The notes beneath the pieces were generated by a model, which was given only the letters and a program-made list of their open reading frames with translations, made no database searches and was not told the origin of the DNA. A program made the translations under genes and the position numbers. Shown in pieces: positions 60,595 through 64,000 of a DNA stretch of 64,000 nt. Where the stretch lies: contig JAJQFI010000024.1 in assembly GCA_021201235.1 (NCBI GenBank), positions 186,001-250,000 of the forward strand. The letters run 5' to 3'. The first letter of the stretch is position 1. Every line of letters starts with the position of its first letter. Origin of the DNA: Oscillospiraceae bacterium (GTDB lineage Bacteria > Bacillota > Clostridia > Oscillospirales > Ruminococcaceae).

Positions 60595-60909
60595 TTAGCT
60601 ACAAATAGTTCTGATATAATGCCTGAGTGCTTCCTCCATGGATTTCTTTCCGGCGAAACTAATTTTTATCACCATGCCGTGGTCAAGATAACAATACGGG
60701 TTCTTGATTTGGCGGATGTAGTCTACGATTCTTTCCGCCGGCGGGAGAGTTGTATCAATCTTGACGGTGTTGATGTCAACAAGGGTGGATTTATCCACAG
60801 TTCGCACATCAACGTTCTTCATTTCTTCAAGTTGCCTAAGAAGCTCTCTTGCTTCCTCTTGGGTTACGGGCGTGTACTCTTTTTTCTGCTCAGTTTTCGT
60901 CTTTGCCAT
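60595..60909 (-). CDS. Element-associated small protein (DUF6870-like)
   Basis: The 104-residue protein starts MAKTKTEQKKEYTPVTQEE at ATG 60909 with AGGAG 11 bases ahead. The core VDVRTVDKSTLVDINTVKID and IVDYIRQIKNPYCYLDHGMVIKISF is the pattern I associate with DUF6870 proteins of clostridial mobile elements; that name is tentative. Function unknown. It is the first gene of the recombinase operon and might be the recombination directionality or control factor. Confidence 0.6.
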   Translation of the reverse strand: MAKTKTEQKKEYTPVTQEEARELLRQLEEMKNVDVRTVDKSTLVDINTVKIDTTLPPAERIVDYIRQIKNPYCYLDHGMVIKISFAGKKSMEEALRHYIRTICS

Positions 60910-60927
60910 TACTCTTGTTTCTCCTGT

Positions 60928-60956
60928 AGTATAACACATTTTGCTTTGCAAGTCAA
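60928..60956 (-). promoter_or_regulatory. Promoter of the recombinase operon
   Basis: Minus strand TTGACT, 17 bases ending TGTGT, TATACT; about 18 bases before the start of the small protein. Confidence 0.65.
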
Positions 60957-61024
60957 TGCTTTAAAGCAATAAAATCTTATTTCCTTGCAAATAATTTTTC
61001 TGAAGTAGGAAAAACCTTGAGGTT

Positions 61025-61147
61025 TTTATCCCCTTCACTAACACAGACGGCACTTACCTCTTGACAAGCTTTTTTTGAAAATTTCGAATTTTCTTTTCAA
61101 GTAGCTTTTCAAAAGTGGTCTGAAATCTGTGTTAATGAGGGGATAAA
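61025..61147. repeat. Long imperfect inverted repeat between the recombinase operon and mobC
   Basis: The 23-base arm at 61025-61047 pairs with 61126-61147 with two imperfections. Nearer the centre GAAAATT-TCG-AATTTTC and AAGCT/AGCTT also pair, so the whole 123 bp can fold. A TTGACA lies in the left half. It could be part of oriT, a replication origin, or a regulatory structure. Confidence 0.65.
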
Positions 61148-61217
61148 GTAGCAAGAGCCAGATACGCCCACGTCAGACAATAACTCCAAAAGGGTTATTT
61201 TCGACAGGCAATTCTGG

Positions 61218-61260
61218 ATGGGAATTTCGATTTCCCATACCCTCGACTAACGCAAAACTG
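61218..61260. other. Candidate transfer origin (oriT) of the second mobilization module
   Basis: ATGGGAA-TTTCGAT-TTCCCAT (61218-61238) is a perfect 7-bp hairpin followed by ACCCTCGACTAACGC. Like the first module, a hairpin ending in CCC and followed by ACCC lies upstream of mobC. Confidence 0.45.
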
Positions 61261-61351
61261 AAAAGTTTTAATTTTGGCTCCCATTAAAAATGGTCACAGC
61301 GGCGAAGCCGGTTGCCGGTGGCAAATTAAAAACGTAAAGGAGAAAACGATT

Positions 61352-61765
61352 ATGGCAAGACCAAAAAAAGAAAAAGAATTGGTGCGAGAAAATCGCATCA
61401 CAATTCGGCTGAGCGATATTGAGTATGAGTTGGTATGCAAACAAGCAGAACGGAGTGGATTATCCGTATCTGAATTTGTACGCAAGGCTATCAGTCACGA
61501 GAACATCCAGATTACTCATGTCATTCAAGCTGAGTTCCCCGACGTCACCGAGCAGATGAAAGCAATCTGTTCCGAACTTCATTCTGTCGGAAGTAATCTG
61601 AATCAGATTGCCAAGTATTTTAACATGGGTGGACTAAGGTCGAAAGCAATGCAAGATGAAATCTGTAATTGCTTCAACACGATTATGAAAATTCAAAAAG
61701 ACACAGAAAGGATTGCGAACGACGTCAATGGCAATATTAAAGCATCTATCAAGCAAAAACGCTGA
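61352..61765 (+). CDS. MobC-like relaxosome accessory protein (second)
   Basis: The 137-residue protein starts MARPKKEKELVRENRI at ATG 61352 behind AAAGGAGA. A ribbon-helix-helix (RITIRLSDIEYELVCKQAERSGLSVSEFVRKAI) and the MobC core (VGSNLNQIAKYFNMGG) are seen. It overlaps the relaxase start by 38 bp, so translation is coupled. It is not a close copy of the first MobC. Confidence 0.9.
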   Translation: MARPKKEKELVRENRITIRLSDIEYELVCKQAERSGLSVSEFVRKAISHENIQITHVIQAEFPDVTEQMKAICSELHSVGSNLNQIAKYFNMGGLRSKAMQDEICNCFNTIMKIQKDTERIANDVNGNIKASIKQKR

Positions 61766-63413
61766 CTACGGAAATGCTCTTACATATCTCACCTGCGAAC
61801 ATGATGAGCTGGCAAACAAGCCAGTCTTGAATCCTGACGGTTCATATATACGACGACAAGAGTTTTATCTGGATGGTCTGAACTGTGAACCATATAGTTT
61901 TGCCTATGAGTGCAAAGAACTCAACCGTCGGTATAATAAAAACCTGAAAAGAAATGAAGTGAAGTCTCACCATTACATCATCAGCTTCGACCCGCTTGAT
62001 CAATCTGAGTGCGGCTTAACCGGTGAGAAGGCACAAGCTCTCGGCATAGAATTTGCTAAAAAGAATTTTCCCGGGCATCAAGCTTTGGTCTGTACTCACA
62101 TGGATGGACATAATCACAGTGGAAATATTCATGTTCATATCGTGATTAACAGCCTGCGAAAGCTTGACGTGGAACCACAAGAAGCAACAGAGAGACTTTG
62201 CGATTGCAAGGCAGGGTTCAAACATCACCAGACTCGAAGTCTGCTGACTCATATGCAGAAATCTCTTATGGATATTTGCGAACGAGAGGGACTTCACCAA
62301 GTTGATTTGCTTTCACGAGCAGAGGAGAAAAATGGAGATCTTGAATATTGGGTAAGGCAACGTGGGCAAGCTGAACTGGATAAAAAGAATAAAGAAGTAA
62401 TCGAATTTTGTCTCACGCCTGCGAGGACTAAATTTCAAACACAGGTACAGTTTCTCCATGATGCCATAACTGACATAGCTAATACATCAACATCTTTTGA
62501 AGAATTTCAAAAGGAGCTATGTGAGAAATATTCGATTCATGTCACGGATAAGAAAGGTCGTTACTCCTATCTCCACCCTGAGCGGAGTAAAAACATAACG
62601 GAACGTGCCTTGGGTACGAATTACGGTAAAGAGTATCTGATGAAGTTGTTCGAGGAGAACTCACTAAAGGGTAAAGTTGAAAAAAGCCTTCTTGAAGAAA
62701 ATCCCCTTGATTCATTTGAAGATGAAAACGACATCCAAGACATTCAGATAGATTATTCATTCTCGCCATCTATCTTCGGAGATTCACCTCCGGACTACGT
62801 TGAAGTATTCTTCCTGAAATCCGATTTGCGATTAGTCGTTGACTTGCAGAATAACGTCAAAGCTCAGCAGAGCAGAGCATATGCGCAGAAAGTTAAGCTC
62901 ACCAATTTGAAGCAGATGGCGCAAACTATCGTATATGTTCAGGAGCATGGTTACGATACGAGGGACAGTCTTCAAAATTCTTACGATGAAATTTCCGCAA
63001 AAAGAAGCGAAGCCCGACAAGAGCTTCGTGAAACGGAAGTTAAATTGAAAGATGTCAACGAAGTGATTCATTACATGGGACAGTATCTCTCCAACAAAAA
63101 AGTTTATGGTGAGATGCTTGCGGCAAAGAATAAGAAGAAGTTCCGCGAAGCGCACTCGTCGGAGATTGCGGTTTATGAAACGGCAGTGAAGTTTCTAAAA
63201 GGGCGATACACTGATGGCAGAATTCCGTCTATGAAGGCCCTGCAACAGGAGAAGCAAAGCTTGACTATTCGCAGAGACGCAAAGCAGAACACTTACAATT
63301 ACCTTCGAGACTATGCAAATGAGTTGAAGACAGTATGCTCGAATGTGGATGCGATTTTGAATCCGCCGCAGGAGAAGAAAGTTAAGAAGACGAAACAGCA
63401 AGAGATTTCTTGA
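61728..63413 (+). CDS. Relaxase/mobilization nuclease, intact
   Basis: The 561-residue protein starts MAILKHLSSKNADYGNALTYL at ATG 61728; the N-terminal Tyr residues are candidates for the nucleophile. The HUH metal motif is HMDGHNHSGNIHVHIVINS. A long C-terminal helical region (about 330-560) has coiled-coil character. It nicks oriT and pilots the strand during mobilization by a helper conjugative element. Unlike the relaxase at 39.6 kb, this one is uninterrupted. No coupling protein or secretion genes are in the window. Confidence 0.9.
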   Translation: MAILKHLSSKNADYGNALTYLTCEHDELANKPVLNPDGSYIRRQEFYLDGLNCEPYSFAYECKELNRRYNKNLKRNEVKSHHYIISFDPLDQSECGLTGEKAQALGIEFAKKNFPGHQALVCTHMDGHNHSGNIHVHIVINSLRKLDVEPQEATERLCDCKAGFKHHQTRSLLTHMQKSLMDICEREGLHQVDLLSRAEEKNGDLEYWVRQRGQAELDKKNKEVIEFCLTPARTKFQTQVQFLHDAITDIANTSTSFEEFQKELCEKYSIHVTDKKGRYSYLHPERSKNITERALGTNYGKEYLMKLFEENSLKGKVEKSLLEENPLDSFEDENDIQDIQIDYSFSPSIFGDSPPDYVEVFFLKSDLRLVVDLQNNVKAQQSRAYAQKVKLTNLKQMAQTIVYVQEHGYDTRDSLQNSYDEISAKRSEARQELRETEVKLKDVNEVIHYMGQYLSNKKVYGEMLAAKNKKKFREAHSSEIAVYETAVKFLKGRYTDGRIPSMKALQQEKQSLTIRRDAKQNTYNYLRDYANELKTVCSNVDAILNPPQEKKVKKTKQQEIS

Positions 63414-63423
63414 CATAAAAAAT

Positions 63424-63486
63424 AAGCCCGGACGATTACTCCCGACTGCTTTCGCAGTGAGATATAACCGTCTGGGCTTTTTTATT
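63424..63486. terminator. Terminator after the second relaxase gene
   Basis: AAGCCCGGACG and CGTCTGGGCTT pair (one G-T) around a loop holding a second small hairpin (ACTGC/GCAGT), then TTTTTTATT. The convergent acetyltransferase gene ends just beyond. Confidence 0.85.
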
Positions 63487-63510
63487 GTTATCTACAGAGC
63501 TACCTCTGTA

Positions 63511-64000
63511 TCAAAGGAATCTCATGAGCTGAATATATTTGATTCCATCATCGTCCGATACTCTCTCCCAAAACGGAGAAAAAGCGTTAGGTTCTCTGGT
63601 ATAGAAATCTAATAACTCACTATGGTCTTCACTTTCAAGAAAAACAACGCCACCGCCTACCAGTGTCTGTATCTCCTCAATTACGGACAACGCATCTTTC
63701 ATCAAATCAGTGCCACTTATACGCTCGTCAGATGGAATATTATAATTCTTACTGAACTGTGCAATAAGAAAAGCTGAGACACTATAAGCATCAAGGACTT
63801 CGTCGTACTTTGCATATCGTTGCATTTTTCTAATGCCTGTCTTTGACTTTAATGCTACAGCGGGGATAATAATAGGTTTATGAGTTAGCGTGAAATATCC
63901 AGCAACCCTGCTCTTGTTGTCCAAAACAAGATATGTAATCGACATCTTTCGTCTTGAAAAGTCTATCGCATTGTTTTGAAGAAACTGCTCTACTTCATTG
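63511..64000 (-). CDS. GNAT acetyltransferase-like protein (5' end outside window)
   Basis: The minus-strand frame is open to the edge: NEVEQFLQNNAIDFSRR leads into MSITYLVLD and continues RVAGYFTLTHKPIII, then YSVSAFLIAQFSKNY and a C-terminal GGGVVFLESEDHSELLDFYTREPNAFSPF. The layout is that of GNAT acetyltransferases, with the late strand-helix-strand matching the N-acetyltransferase core. Some relatives act as tRNA-acetylating toxins with a small antitoxin partner, which would lie outside the window. About 163 codons are visible. Confidence 0.65.
   Translation of the reverse strand, partial: NEVEQFLQNNAIDFSRRKMSITYLVLDNKSRVAGYFTLTHKPIIIPAVALKSKTGIRKMQRYAKYDEVLDAYSVSAFLIAQFSKNYNIPSDERISGTDLMKDALSVIEEIQTLVGGGVVFLESEDHSELLDFYTREPNAFSPFWERVSDDDGIKYIQLMRFL

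Larger units (their letters stand above)
55034..64000. mobile_element. Second mobilizable module with serine recombinases (left end near 55.0 kb, right end outside)
   Basis: A minus-strand operon of three large serine recombinases, a degenerate fourth, and a small protein is divergent from a second MobC/relaxase pair. Triplets of serine recombinases are known in some streptococcal integrative elements. The left end should lie just past the last recombinase gene. Whether it inserted into the tRNA-Ser element or next to it is not resolved. Confidence 0.6.

Noticed and set aside
33341-64000. Second copy of the tRNA-Ser 3' end as the far attachment site
   Set aside because: Scanning by eye for CCCACCCGCTCCG-like sequence after the integrase gave no match within the window.
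1-64000. CRISPR arrays, insertion sequences, rRNA genes
   Set aside because: No regularly spaced repeats, no transposase-like frame with terminal repeats and no rRNA sequence were seen.

Overview
The window reads as the chromosome of a spore-forming, low-to-mid GC clostridium, most likely of the Ruminococcaceae/Oscillospiraceae. Supporting signs are SpoIIID, a stand-alone Spo0A effector domain, gram-positive style ribosome binding sites, TTGaca/TATAAT promoters, a Thr-rich lipoprotein and a GH130 mannoside phosphorylase. No species can be named from the sequence alone.

Positions 1 to about 32,400 are ordinary core chromosome. In order: a metallophosphoesterase fragment and a DUF1540 protein; a minus-strand operon lepB-rbgA-rnhB-yraN-thrC; a secreted protein (broken by an in-frame stop) with a lipoprotein; an ATPase-only histidine-kinase-like protein; GH130 phosphorylase; alpha/beta hydrolase converging on an MFS transporter; an iron module (DtxR/IdeR-like repressor, two FeoA, FeoB, a Cys-rich membrane peptide and a heavy-metal-domain protein) with palindromic operators; a Spo0A-C protein, a 41-residue peptide gene, spoIIID and gap; a sensor kinase/response regulator pair; plsY with a diacylglycerol glycosyltransferase and an M42 peptidase; rpsF-ssb-rpsR; lepA; and an FtsX-like permease that has lost its 3' end.

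From tRNA-Ser(CGA) at 33,260 onward the window is accessory DNA. A tyrosine integrase abuts the 3' end of the tRNA gene, followed by an excisionase-like protein, an element-type regulatory block (two ImmA/IrrE metallopeptidases and an Xre repressor around a shared palindromic operator array), a DNA-repair cargo (3-methyladenine glycosylase plus YolD-like protein) and a mobilization module (MobC plus a frameshifted relaxase). Next comes a 12-kb minus-strand glycan-export locus (glf, epimerase, glycosyltransferases, acetyltransferase, two Wzy paralogues, Wzx, CMP-sugar synthetase). Four of its genes are out of frame at or beside homopolymer runs, and one gene is a chimera. An AbiE-type toxin-antitoxin pair follows. 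The right end is a second mobile module: three large serine recombinases with a fourth, catalytically degenerate recombinase-like gene between them, a second MobC/relaxase pair behind a long inverted repeat, and a GNAT acetyltransferase cut by the window edge.

The most unusual parts are the glycan locus whose reading frames hang on poly-G, poly-T and poly-A tracts (phase variation, decay or assembly error), the four-gene recombinase cassette, and two small peptide genes with strong promoters.
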